NCBI GenBank assembly: GCA_040222855.1
Contig: JAVKCD010000018.1
Location: forward strand, 186,001 to 250,000
Direction of reading: 5' to 3'
DNA from: Phycisphaeraceae bacterium
GTDB taxonomy: Bacteria; Planctomycetota; Phycisphaerae; Phycisphaerales; Phycisphaeraceae
Length of the DNA: 64,000 nucleotides
Shown: positions 32,685 to 41,343 of the stretch, piece after piece
How the letters are laid out: every line of letters begins with the position of its first letter
Position numbering within the stretch: the stretch's first letter is position 1
Made by a program: the position numbers and the translations under genes
Notes under the pieces: model-generated
Database searches by the model: none
Told to the model about the DNA's origin: nothing
The model's input: only the letters and a program-made list of their open reading frames with translations

Positions 32685-34175
32685 TCAGGCTCGGCGGCTG
32701 AGGGTTGTCAGGAGGCCGAGGGTGAGGAGGGTGGCGGCGGCGGGTTCGGGGATGGGAGTGGCGGAGCCGATGAGGTTGAAGGTGAAGTCGGTGCCATCTC
32801 CGCCTAGGGCGGCGTTTTCGTCGGTGAGGATGGTGAGGGTGGCGGAGAAGTCGCCGACGAGGAGGGCGGGGTCGAACTGGAGGTTGAGGTCGGCGGAGGA
32901 GCCAGCGTTGATGCGGGTTCCGTCGAGGTTGTTGAGGAGTGAGAAGAGGGTGTCATCGGCGCCTGTGATGAGGATGTCGATGATGGTGAGGTCGGTGAGG
33001 TCGGGCCCGCCGGGGTCGAGGGTGGTGTTGAGGAGGGTGAGGTCGAGGGTGGCGATCTGGTCGGCGATGATGGAGCCGAAGTCGAGGGTTTCGCCGGGTA
33101 GGACCGCGACGGTGTCCTGCTCGAAGGCGGCGACGGGTCCGACGGCGGTGCCGGAGAGGTTGATGGTGTGGCTGCCGTCTTCGTTGGAGGCGATGGTGAC
33201 GGTGTCGGTGTCAGGGGTGCCATCGGTGCGGACGGTGGGGGCGTAGGTGTAGGCGTAGTCGGTGCTCTCGGCGGAGCCGAGGCTGAAGGCGGGCGCTTCG
33301 GCGGGGCCGGAGAAGAGCGGGTCTGCGGGCGATCCGGCTGAGCCGGTGAGGAGGGTTCCGGTTCCGCCAGCGTTGGTGGTGGTGATAGCCTGGATGTCAG
33401 ACTCACCGACACGGGCGAGGAAGTCGAGGGTTCCGGTGTCGCCTGGGGTGGTGCTGAGAGCGGGTTCGGTGAGGGTGAAGGAGCGGTACTCGACGCCCTG
33501 CTGGGAGTGGTTGTAGAAGCCGAACTGGCCGGTGGTGAAGGCGGGGACGCCTATGACTTCTTTAGAGAGGTCGAAGATCGTGAGTCCGTTTTGGTAAGCA
33601 CCTGTGCCGCCGGTGATCTCGATCCTGATGCGGTCCTGGGTGTAGAGGAGATCGAAGTCGTAGACGATGTTGTTTTCCCAGCCGAGGGTTCCGCCGGTGT
33701 TGGTGGCGAGGACGTCGTAGTTTGGGAGGTTGTCGTTTTCGGCGTTGCCGAAGGGTGGGGTGGTGGTGCCGTTGACCCGGATGAGGCGGAAGCCTTCCTC
33801 GGTGCTCGACTGGGTGCCACGTTTCCAGTTAAGGAGGTAGAAGGAGGCGTCGGTGGCATTGTCGCCTGGCTCGTTGTAGCCGAAGACAAAGCCGATGAAG
33901 TCGTCATCGTTGAAGCCGGGCTGGCGGTTGCGGTCGCGGAGGAAGGATCCCTGGACGTTGGTGTTGAAGAAGTCGTTGGGGCTGACGAAGTAGGTGGGGT
34001 TGCCATTGATGGACTGGAAGACGGTGTCGCCGGCGTTCTCGACGGTCCAGTTGCCGTTTCCGGAGGGGCCCTTCTGTGACCAGGTGTTGAGGTCGACGTT
34101 GGTCTGAGCCTGGGCGGAGGCGGAGAAGGCTGCGATGAGGGCGCAGGTGGTGAATAGTTTGGTGGTGATGGTCAT
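32685..34175 (-). CDS. Secreted thrombospondin C-domain-like protein with PEP-CTERM
   Basis: The 496-residue protein has GGAGAAGAG before the ATG and a signal peptide ending ASAQAQ. Residues of about 25-225 resemble the thrombospondin C-terminal lectin-like fold: NWTVENAGDTVFQSINGNPT, DFIGFVFGYNEPGDNATDASF, YLLNWKRGTQ, WENNIVYDFDLLYTQDRIRI and TTGQFGFYNHSQQGVEYRSF. A middle part of immunoglobulin-like choice-of-anchor-D type follows (HTINLSGTAVGPVAAFEQDT), then a PEP-CTERM tail (IPEPAAATLLTLGLLT). It is likely cell-surface; the ligand is unknown. Confidence 0.82.
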   Translation of the reverse strand: MTITTKLFTTCALIAAFSASAQAQTNVDLNTWSQKGPSGNGNWTVENAGDTVFQSINGNPTYFVSPNDFFNTNVQGSFLRDRNRQPGFNDDDFIGFVFGYNEPGDNATDASFYLLNWKRGTQSSTEEGFRLIRVNGTTTPPFGNAENDNLPNYDVLATNTGGTLGWENNIVYDFDLLYTQDRIRIEITGGTGAYQNGLTIFDLSKEVIGVPAFTTGQFGFYNHSQQGVEYRSFTLTEPALSTTPGDTGTLDFLARVGESDIQAITTTNAGGTGTLLTGSAGSPADPLFSGPAEAPAFSLGSAESTDYAYTYAPTVRTDGTPDTDTVTIASNEDGSHTINLSGTAVGPVAAFEQDTVAVLPGETLDFGSIIADQIATLDLTLLNTTLDPGGPDLTDLTIIDILITGADDTLFSLLNNLDGTRINAGSSADLNLQFDPALLVGDFSATLTILTDENAALGGDGTDFTFNLIGSATPIPEPAAATLLTLGLLTTLSRRA

Positions 34176-34305
34176 GGCTTTCTCTTCTCCAACGGGCGTT
34201 AAGTTAGGGGGGTTGGGTTCGGTTAATGAACCTGTAGCGTGTATCTAACTATAGCTGGTGACATGACTTTCGCCAGAAAAGATCGAGAAAATAGTGGCTT
34301 TAATC

Positions 34306-35445
34306 TCAGAAGCGGAGTTGGAGTTGGAGGCGAAGAACCCACTGGCCATCCTGGCCGGGGTCGTCGGCTTTCCAGCCGAGGGAGCTTTGTGAAAACTGTG
34401 ATGAGACAGGGGTGACGGCGTAGCTGGCGTCGGCGGAGAGTTTGATGTGGGGTTCTATGAAGTAGATGTTGGTTCCGGCGGTGATGATGTTGAGGTCATC
34501 GGTGGCGTTGTCCGCGTGAGCGAACCCGTATCGGAGGAAGGGTTCGATGTTCTGATTAAGTCGTTGGGCGGCCTGGAGGACGACGCCGGTGACCTGATTG
34601 TCGTTGATGCTGTGCCAGCCGAGCGAGGCGAAGAGGTTGGTGTTGGTCTGGGTTTGCCATGTGGCGTCGGAGGTGAAGGCGATGGCGTCATCTTCTTCGA
34701 GGTGAGCGGCGACGCCGAGGAGCAGGCCTTCGGGGTCGCCGGGTTTGGCGGTGAAATCGTTGAGGGCTTTCCAGTCGCCGAAAGGCTTGTATTCATAGCG
34801 TGCGGTGATGGCGGGTGAGGCGTCGTCGGTGTCGTAGATGGCGGTGTCGAAGCTGCGGAAGCCCCGGTTGAGGCTGATGGCGGCGCGGTGGAGGTCATCG
34901 CGATACTGGGCTTCGACGCCCTGGATGCGGTTGGAGGTGGCGGGGAGGATAGAGAGGACGACGAGGGAGCGGTCGATGGCGGAGGTGTTGAAGGCACCGA
35001 GTAAGGTTTCACGTTGGAACTGGTGGGTCCACTGGCCGATTCGGACCTGGAGGTTGTCGCTGAGCTTGTAGCCGACGAAGGCGTCGATGAGATCGAAGTT
35101 GTCGGTTCTGCTGGAGTAGTCGGTCTGGAATGAGAAGAAGAGGTTGGGGTTGAGGGCGTGCCCGGAGAGTTTGAGGCGGGTTCTGCGGGCTTCGAGGCGG
35201 TTGAGCTGGTCGCCGCGGGTTGACGTGCGGTCGGTGCGGCCGTGGGTAGCGCGGAGTTGGAGGCCGGCGTTGAAGCGCAGGAGGTTGTCGCCGTCGGTGG
35301 TGCTGATGAAGTAGCCGTTGTCGTAGCCGTGGAGGAAGGAGGGTTGAGGTTGGGGGTTGTCTCGATCGGTGGTGTCCTGGGCGAGGGCGGAGGAGACGCC
35401 AAGGGTTACGAGGAGGACGGTGGCGAGGAAGCGGCTTGGTTTCAT
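34306..35445 (-). CDS. Phosphate-selective porin O/P family protein, tandem copy 2
   Basis: The 379-residue protein has a signal peptide (FLATVLLVTLGVSSALAQ) and then the OprO/OprP pattern: LHGYDNGYFISTTDGDNLLRF, RLEARRTRLKLSGHALNPNL, LQVRIGQWTHQFQRETLL, and a C-terminal beta-strand ending LRLQLQLRF, the terminal aromatic typical of outer-membrane barrels. It forms an anion channel in the outer membrane if the family holds. It is closely related to the upstream gene. It lacks the N-terminal coiled coil of that copy. Confidence 0.9.
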   Translation of the reverse strand: MKPSRFLATVLLVTLGVSSALAQDTTDRDNPQPQPSFLHGYDNGYFISTTDGDNLLRFNAGLQLRATHGRTDRTSTRGDQLNRLEARRTRLKLSGHALNPNLFFSFQTDYSSRTDNFDLIDAFVGYKLSDNLQVRIGQWTHQFQRETLLGAFNTSAIDRSLVVLSILPATSNRIQGVEAQYRDDLHRAAISLNRGFRSFDTAIYDTDDASPAITARYEYKPFGDWKALNDFTAKPGDPEGLLLGVAAHLEEDDAIAFTSDATWQTQTNTNLFASLGWHSINDNQVTGVVLQAAQRLNQNIEPFLRYGFAHADNATDDLNIITAGTNIYFIEPHIKLSADASYAVTPVSSQFSQSSLGWKADDPGQDGQWVLRLQLQLRF

Positions 35446-35474
35446 GGGGTTGTGAGCTGCTGTGTTGATGATCG

Positions 35475-35509
35475 AGAAAACGGACGCCGGAGTTGGTTCC
35501 GGCGTCCGC
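35475..35509 (-). terminator. Terminator between the two porin genes
   Basis: On the minus strand GGACGCCGG and CCGGCGTCC flank AACCAACT, followed by GTTTTC. It lies 46 bases after the stop of the upstream porin gene, so the two copies may be expressed separately. Confidence 0.75.
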
Positions 35510-35555
35510 TTGGGAGGTTAGCGGATTGAGATGTGCGGATCGAGTGGTGGTGTGG

Positions 35556-36749
35556 TCAGAGCTTGAGTTGGAGTTGGAGCCGGAAGACGATCTGTCCGTC
35601 GGAGCCGGGGTCATCGGTCATCCAGCCGATGCTGGATTTGTCGAAGGTTCCGCTGACGGCGTCGAATGCGTAGCCGAGGTCGCCGGTGAATTTCACGTTG
35701 CCTTTGAAGAAGTAGACGTTGGAACCGACGGTGATGACAGAGAGGTCGGAGGCCCCGGAGCTTTGACCGAACTCGTAGCGAAGGAAGGGTTCGATGTTGT
35801 CGGCGACGAACTGGGCGACCTGGAGCACGGTGCCCCATGCCTCGGCGTCGTCGATTTCGTGCCACGCGATGGAGGCGAAGACATTGGTTCCGGCATCGGT
35901 CTGGAAGGTGATGTCGGCCGTTCCGGCGAAGGCGGAGCCTTCTTCGGCGTGACCGGCGATGGCGATGAGGAGTCCGGTGGGGTCGCCGGGGGGGGCGGAG
36001 AAGTCGGCGAGGTATTTCCATTCGCCGAAGGGTTTGAACTCGTAGCGTCCAGTGATGCCGACATCGGAGGTTTCGTCGGTGAGTGAGGTGTTGTAGCTTT
36101 TGAAGCCTTCATTGAGGGTGATGACGACGCGGTGGAGGTCATCACGGTACTGGGCTTCGATACCCTGGATGCGGCCGAGTTTGGCGGGGAGGATGCCGCT
36201 TGCGACGAGGGACTTATCGACGGCGCTGAGCTTAGAGAGGCTGAGGAAGGTTTCGCGTTGGAACTGGTGTTTCCATTGTCCGATGCGGACCTGGATGTTG
36301 TCGTTGATGCGGTAGCCGACGAAGAGGTCGATGAGGTCGAAGTCCCCGCCTGAGCTGCTGAACCCGCCTTGGAGGTAGTAGAAGATTCTGGGGTCGATGG
36401 CGTGACCGGAGAGGGTGAGGCGTGTGCGTGCGATCTCGAATCCTGAGGTGTCTTCCGGGGCGTTGGTGTTTCGATCAGCGTGGCCGTAGATGTAGCGGAT
36501 CTGTGTGAGGGCGTTGGCTTTGAGGAGGTTGTTGCCGTCGGCGGATTCGATGAAGAAGCCTTTGTCGTAGCCGGTGAGGAAGGTGACCTCGGCGGGGTCT
36601 TTTTCCGTTGCGGGCTTGCTGGCTTCGGCGAGCATGGCTTCGAGGGCCGCGACGCGGGCTTCGAGGTCCTGCTGCTGCTCTTCAGCCAATGTCATGGCTG
36701 GTAAGGCGAGGAGGGCCGCGGCGGTGAGGGATCGTGTGAGGAGCTTCAT
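35556..36749 (-). CDS. Phosphate-selective porin O/P family protein with coiled coil, tandem copy 1
   Basis: The 397-residue protein has AGGAA before the ATG, a signal peptide ending TLAEE, and a short coiled coil (QDLEARVAALEAMLAEASK) that in outer-membrane proteins can reach the cell wall or form trimers. The barrel begins LTGYDKGFFIESADGNNLLK and ends LQLQLKL. Conserved blocks such as LRIGQWKHQFQRETFL-like sequence are shared with copy 2 (VRIGQWKHQFQRETFLSL here). No phosphate-transport gene is nearby, so the substrate is uncertain. Confidence 0.9.
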   Translation of the reverse strand: MKLLTRSLTAAALLALPAMTLAEEQQQDLEARVAALEAMLAEASKPATEKDPAEVTFLTGYDKGFFIESADGNNLLKANALTQIRYIYGHADRNTNAPEDTSGFEIARTRLTLSGHAIDPRIFYYLQGGFSSSGGDFDLIDLFVGYRINDNIQVRIGQWKHQFQRETFLSLSKLSAVDKSLVASGILPAKLGRIQGIEAQYRDDLHRVVITLNEGFKSYNTSLTDETSDVGITGRYEFKPFGEWKYLADFSAPPGDPTGLLIAIAGHAEEGSAFAGTADITFQTDAGTNVFASIAWHEIDDAEAWGTVLQVAQFVADNIEPFLRYEFGQSSGASDLSVITVGSNVYFFKGNVKFTGDLGYAFDAVSGTFDKSSIGWMTDDPGSDGQIVFRLQLQLKL

Positions 36750-36875
36750 GGTCGTTCCTTTCCTGGAGCCTGAGGCTTGGAGGGGGATCGGCCATGGACG
36801 GAGTGGACGTTTGTGGTGCTGGTCTCACAGGCTTAAGTGGTAAGTCCGTTTGAGAGGTTCGGTAGGATGTGCTGG

Positions 36876-37826
36876 ATGAGCAGGCGTTATGCAGTTGTTG
36901 GTACGGGGGCGTTGGGTGGGTTCTATGGCGGCTGTCTGGCGAAGGCGGGGTTTGAGGTTCACTTTTTGATGCGGTCGGATGCGCAGGTGGCTCGAGAGCG
37001 AGGGCTGCGGGTGGATTCGAAATCGCATGGGGTGTTTACGGTGCATCCGGCGCGGGTGTATGAGCGGGCCGAGTCGATGCCGGTGTGTGATGTGGTGCTG
37101 GTGTGTCTCAAGACGACGGCGAACGAGGCGCTGCGTGAGTTGTTGCCATCGGTGGTGGGTCCGGAGACGACGGTGGTGATGATGCAGAACGGGTTGGGTG
37201 TGGAGGCGGATGCAGCGGCGGTGGTGGGTGGCGATCGGGTGCTGGGCGGGTTGTGTTTTGTGTGCTGTAATAAGGTTGGCCCGGCGGAGGTGGTGCATTT
37301 GGATTACGGGGATGTGCGACTGGGGCGGTACCGGGCGGATGGGTCGGCGGGTGGTGTGGATGAGGTGATGGAGGGGGTGGCGGCGGACTTCGGGGCGGCG
37401 GGGATCGAGGTGCGGCTGATTGAGGACCTGGTGCTGGCGCGGTGGCAGAAGCTGGTGTGGAACGTGCCTTACAACGGGTTGTCGGTGGTGCTGGGCGTGA
37501 CCACGGACGTGATCATGGGTGATCCGGGACTGCGTCGGATGGCGGAGGCGTTGATGATGGAGGTGGCGGCGGCGGCGCGGGGGGCTGCGGGTCGGGCGAT
37601 CGATGCGGGGTTCATCCGGGAGATGCTGGAGCGGACCGAGCGGATGCGGCCCTACCGGCCGAGCATGCTGGTGGATCGTGAGGAGGGTCGGACGCTGGAG
37701 GCGGGGTCGATTTTTGGGGCCCCACTGGCGGCGGCGCGGGGGGCGGGGGTGGAGACGCCCCGGCTGGAGTTGCTGGCGGCCCAGGTCGCGGTGCTGGCAG
37801 AGCGGATCGAGGCTGCCAGGGGGTAG
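36876..37826 (+). CDS. panE: 2-dehydropantoate 2-reductase (ketopantoate reductase) family protein
   Basis: The 316-residue protein starts MSRRYAVVGTGALGGFYG, with the NADPH-binding GxGxxG near residue 8. Further family marks are VVLVCLKTTANE, MMQNGLG, the catalytic Lys in ARWQKLVWNVPYNGLSVV, and a C-terminal RPSMLVDREEGRTLEAGSIF block. It reduces ketopantoate to pantoate in coenzyme A synthesis, though paralogues act on other keto acids, so the symbol is provisional. The ATG at 36876 follows AGG with good spacing; an ATG at 36867 is possible. Confidence 0.85.
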   Translation: MSRRYAVVGTGALGGFYGGCLAKAGFEVHFLMRSDAQVARERGLRVDSKSHGVFTVHPARVYERAESMPVCDVVLVCLKTTANEALRELLPSVVGPETTVVMMQNGLGVEADAAAVVGGDRVLGGLCFVCCNKVGPAEVVHLDYGDVRLGRYRADGSAGGVDEVMEGVAADFGAAGIEVRLIEDLVLARWQKLVWNVPYNGLSVVLGVTTDVIMGDPGLRRMAEALMMEVAAAARGAAGRAIDAGFIREMLERTERMRPYRPSMLVDREEGRTLEAGSIFGAPLAAARGAGVETPRLELLAAQVAVLAERIEAARG

Positions 37827-37998
37827 CGGTGCGGTCTGTGCGGAGCGGGTGTGGTCTCGTTGACGGAAGGGGCGGGGTCAGGGATACTGCCGGGCTAAAA
37901 AATTCCCGACCCTTTACTACACCTACCCCCCCCACCTATACGCCTGCGGGCGTACGGGCCCCTTCAAGTGGGCTCTTGGATGATGAGGAAAGATGGCT
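37827..37998 (+). other. Intergenic leader upstream of trigger factor
   Basis: These 172 bases hold a C8 run at 37926-37933 and a possible stem GGGCCC-CTTCAAGT-GGGCTC near 37958-37977. The start of tig is set by AGGAA at 37986. No terminator for panE and no clear promoter was found. Confidence 0.4.
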
Positions 37999-39429
37999 AT
38001 GTCCGAAGATCAGGGCTCGACGGCGATGGAGACTCGGCTGGAACAGAAGGTGACCTGCGAGAACGCGGGTCCGGCTCTGAAGCGGCTGACGATTGAGATT
38101 CCTGCCGAGACGATCGCGGAGCAGGTGGAGACGTCTTATTCGCAGTTGGATGATGAGGCGGTGATCCCGGGTTTTCGTAAGGGCAAGGCCCCGCGGAAGC
38201 TGCTGGAGCGGCGGTTTGCTGACACGATCCGCAAGGACGTGAAGAATCAGTTGCTGGCTCAGTCTTATCAGCAGGCGATCGCGGACGAGGGACTGGATGT
38301 GCTGGGTGATCCCGATGTGCCGGGGTTCGAGGACCTGGAGCTGCCGGAGTCGGGATCGCTGACGTTTACGGCTGAGGTGGAGGTGACGCCTGATCTTGAG
38401 TTGCCGGCGTTCGACTCGCTGGAGGTGGTCAAGACGGTGCGTGAGGTCACGGATGCGGACGTGACGGAGGAGATTGAGGGTCTGCAAAAGCGGTTGGGGA
38501 ACATGGTGGCGGGCGGGGAGAAGGTCGAGGAGGGGGACTTTGTGTGGGCCGAGGTGAAGGTCTACGAGGGTCATGGTCCGGCGGAAGACGCTGAACCGGT
38601 GCAGGACATCCCCGGGACCTACATCATGATCAATGGTGAGAAGGCAGAGTACAAGGGTCATGTCGCGGGGATCGTGGTGGCTGACCTGGGCAAGCGATTG
38701 GCCGGGAAAACACGAGGGGATGTGGAGCGGATCGAGATGACGGGCCCGGCGTCCCACGAGGATGAGCGGGTTCGCGAGAAGGCGATCACGATCGACATCA
38801 AGCTCGAGCGGATCGAGCGGATGCAGCCGGCGTCGATCGAGGAGGTGATTCCTCAGGTTGGCGTCAAGGACGAGGCGGAACTGCGTGAGCGTGTGAAAGA
38901 GGCTGCGGTCGGTCGTATTGCGCAGGAGCAGCAGCAGGATCAGTACCGTCAGGTCCTCGATCAGCTTCACGAGAAAGTTTCGATCGAGCTGCCTGAGAAG
39001 ATTAGCGGTCGGCAGTCGATCCGGCTGGTGCAGCGTAAGGCGATGGAGTTGTCATCCCGGGGGGTTCCCAATGAAGAGATCCAGGCAAGGCTGGCGGAGC
39101 TGCGCGAGGCATCGGAAGCGGAGTCGAAGCATCAGCTCAAGCAGTTCTTCCTGATCGACAAGGCCTCGAAGGACCTGGATGTTGATGTCAGCGACCAGGA
39201 GTTGAACGGTCGGATCGCGATGATCGCGATGCAGCAGGGTCGTCGCCCCGAGAAGCTTCGTCAGGACATGATGCAGCGTGGCGAGATCGAGCAGCTTTAT
39301 CTGCAGATTCGTGAGCAGAAGACGCTGGACATGATTCTGGAGAAGGCCAAGGTCACGGAGAAGGCTGGCGAGGCTGAGAAGAAGCCTGCGAGCAAGCCGA
39401 AGAAGAAGTCGCCTAAGAAGAAGGCGTGA
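37999..39429 (+). CDS. tig: Trigger factor
   Basis: The 476-residue chaperone has the ribosome-binding loop GFRKGKAP near residue 55, a PPIase-like domain (EEGDFVWAEVKVYEG and onwards, around 175-260) and a long helical C-terminal chaperone domain. The lysine-rich tail (KPASKPKKKSPKKKA) is longer than usual. It binds nascent chains at the ribosome exit. I preferred the ATG at 37999 (8 bases from AGGAA) over 37993. clpX lies downstream, but clpP, normally between them, is missing. Confidence 0.95.
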   Translation: MSEDQGSTAMETRLEQKVTCENAGPALKRLTIEIPAETIAEQVETSYSQLDDEAVIPGFRKGKAPRKLLERRFADTIRKDVKNQLLAQSYQQAIADEGLDVLGDPDVPGFEDLELPESGSLTFTAEVEVTPDLELPAFDSLEVVKTVREVTDADVTEEIEGLQKRLGNMVAGGEKVEEGDFVWAEVKVYEGHGPAEDAEPVQDIPGTYIMINGEKAEYKGHVAGIVVADLGKRLAGKTRGDVERIEMTGPASHEDERVREKAITIDIKLERIERMQPASIEEVIPQVGVKDEAELRERVKEAAVGRIAQEQQQDQYRQVLDQLHEKVSIELPEKISGRQSIRLVQRKAMELSSRGVPNEEIQARLAELREASEAESKHQLKQFFLIDKASKDLDVDVSDQELNGRIAMIAMQQGRRPEKLRQDMMQRGEIEQLYLQIREQKTLDMILEKAKVTEKAGEAEKKPASKPKKKSPKKKA

Positions 39430-39452
39430 TCTGGGGAGATGGGGGGTTGGTG

Positions 39453-39776
39453 ATGGTCGTACCGACTGTGCCGATGATGCTGGCGTTCAATAGCGGGGAC
39501 ATGATCCGGTCGTTTGCGATCATGGCTGTCTGTCTGATCATGTTGGGGGTGATTCTGGCGGTGCTGCGGGTGTATGTGGCGCGTCGGGGTCGGCGTGGGG
39601 GATCACGGCTGCCAAGTGGGGGATTTACGCTGCGGGAGCTGAGGTTGATGCACGAGCGGGGCGAGTTGACGGATGAGGAGTATGAGGCGATGCGGGGGCG
39701 GATTATGGGGGCTGCGGCGGATGGGGGCGTGGAGGGGTCGGGTAAGGCGGATTCGGGTCGCGGGGCTGAGCGGTGA
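39453..39776 (+). CDS. Small membrane protein with SHOCT-like tail
   Basis: The product of about 107 residues has one transmembrane helix (SFAIMAVCLIMLGVILAVL) followed by a basic loop and a short helical-hairpin motif, LRELRLMHERGELTDEEYEAM, which is of the SHOCT type found at the C-terminus of many small membrane proteins. The tail is Gly/Ala-rich. A GTG at 39426 that overlaps the tig stop as GTGA is an equally plausible start and would add 9 residues. It occupies the position where clpP is usually found. Function unknown. Confidence 0.7.
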   Translation: MVVPTVPMMLAFNSGDMIRSFAIMAVCLIMLGVILAVLRVYVARRGRRGGSRLPSGGFTLRELRLMHERGELTDEEYEAMRGRIMGAAADGGVEGSGKADSGRGAER

Positions 39777-39993
39777 TCGCGAAAAAGGTGGAACGATAAC
39801 CGTGGTTTGGACGTATGCAGTGGGGTGATCGGGGCGTATAGTGAAACCTGAGAGACTATGAGCGTGCGCTCAACCCCTTAATAGGCTTGGTTGGCCAGGA
39901 CGGCTAACGGGCCGGTGGGGAAGCGTCGATCCAAGCCCCGGCGGCGTCGGAAGGCCGAGCCCGTGGGTACACCTCAGCCGAGAAAAGTGACTA
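39777..39993 (+). other. Leader region upstream of clpX with a small basic frame
   Basis: These 217 bases include a frame from TTG at 39891 that encodes Arg/Lys-rich sequence (GKRRSKPRRRRKAEPVG) and runs on into clpX out of frame. Inverted repeats around GGGCCGGTGGGG / CCCCGGCGG could form a stable hairpin ahead of clpX. Neither is supported well enough to be called a gene or an RNA. Confidence 0.35.
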
Positions 39994-41319
39994 ATGGCGA
40001 ACACGACCAAAGGCAAAGGCGGACCGAGCGGGGGCGGCAACGACGGTGGCGATGGCGGCGACAGCGGATTCCGCGGGCGTCGAGTGACCACGTGTTCATT
40101 CTGCGGGAAGAGTTCTCGTGAGGTGGGCCCGATGGTTGAGGGCCCGGGGGACGTGTACATCTGTGCGAACTGCACCGAGCTGTGCCAGAACATCTTCAAG
40201 CAGGAGCGACGGCGGGTGTCATCGGGTCGACCGGCGATCAGTGCGATCCCGACGCCCCGGCAGCTCAAGGAGTTTCTGGATACGTATGTGATTGGCCAGA
40301 ACATCGCCAAGCGTGCGTTGTCGGTGACGGTGCACAATCACTACAAGCGGCTGGCCGCGGCGGAGAAGGAGAGCCCGGTCGAGATTGATAAGTCGAACAT
40401 CATGCTGATCGGTCCGACGGGTTCGGGCAAGACGCTGCTGGCCAAGACGCTGGCGCGGACGCTCAATGTCCCGTTTGCGATTGGTGACGCGACGACGCTG
40501 ACCGAAGCGGGGTATGTCGGCGAAGACGTTGAGAACCTGCTCTTGAAGCTGTTGCAGGCGGCGGACTACGACCTGGAGTCGGCGCAGCGTGGGATCATCT
40601 ACATCGACGAGATCGACAAGATCGGCAAGACGTCGCAGAACGTGAGCATCACGCGCGACGTATCGGGCGAGGGTGTTCAGCAGGCGCTGCTGAAGATGCT
40701 TGAGGGCACCGTGGCGAATGTCCCGCCGCAGGGTGGGCGTAAGCATCCCGAGCAGCAGTACATTCAGATTGACACGAGCAACATCCTGTTTGTGTGTGCG
40801 GGGACGTTCGTGGGTCTTGAGGACATCATTCGTAAGCGATTGGGTCGCAAGTCGATCGGTTTTGCCTCTGAGCAGTCGGTCGATGAGCAGTTGGATGATC
40901 GCGAGAAGGTGTTGGAGCAGGTGACGCCTGAGGACTTGCTGCAGTTCGGGATGATCCCTGAGCTGATTGGTCGGTTGCCGATCATCACGCCTCTGATGCC
41001 GTTGACGGCAGAGGCGATGGTTCAGATCCTGACCGAGCCGAAGAACGCCTTGATCCGTCAGTATCAGCACTTCTTTAGCATGGAGAACGCTGAGCTTGAG
41101 TTCACGGACGAGGCGTTGCTGGCGATGGCGGAGAAGGCGATCGAGCGCAAGACGGGGGCGCGAGCGCTCCGTGGTGTGCTCGAGGAGCTGATGCTGGAGC
41201 TGATGTACGAGCTTCCTGAGCCCGCAAATCAGGGCGGGAAGTACGTGATTGATCGTGACGCTGTGATGACCGGGAAGAAGCTGGCGGAGTTGCGGGTGGC
41301 CCGCAAGGAATCTGCCTGA
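39994..41319 (+). CDS. clpX: ATP-dependent Clp protease ATP-binding subunit ClpX
   Basis: The 441-residue unfoldase has an N-terminal zinc finger ([12 protein letters not shown] and ICANCTELC, about residues 32-60) preceded by a Gly-rich start, Walker A GPTGSGKT, Walker [11 protein letters not shown], pore loop [14 protein letters not shown], and sensor-2 [14 protein letters not shown]. The IGF-like ClpP-docking loop lies near [12 protein letters not shown], where the tripeptide IGF is visible. It delivers unfolded substrates to ClpP. No clpP lies nearby. Confidence 0.97.
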   Translation: MANTTKGKGGPSGGGNDGGDGGDSGFRGRRVTTCSFCGKSSREVGPMVEGPGDVYICANCTELCQNIFKQERRRVSSGRPAISAIPTPRQLKEFLDTYVIGQNIAKRALSVTVHNHYKRLAAAEKESPVEIDKSNIMLIGPTGSGKTLLAKTLARTLNVPFAIGDATTLTEAGYVGEDVENLLLKLLQAADYDLESAQRGIIYIDEIDKIGKTSQNVSITRDVSGEGVQQALLKMLEGTVANVPPQGGRKHPEQQYIQIDTSNILFVCAGTFVGLEDIIRKRLGRKSIGFASEQSVDEQLDDREKVLEQVTPEDLLQFGMIPELIGRLPIITPLMPLTAEAMVQILTEPKNALIRQYQHFFSMENAELEFTDEALLAMAEKAIERKTGARALRGVLEELMLELMYELPEPANQGGKYVIDRDAVMTGKKLAELRVARKESA

Positions 41320-41343
41320 TCCATTTCACTGGAGGGGTGCTTG

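Noticed and set aside
39880-39993. Possible SRP RNA upstream of clpX (GTCGGAAGG)
   Set aside because: The GGAA-loop helix 8 and its asymmetric bulge are not present in the required order.
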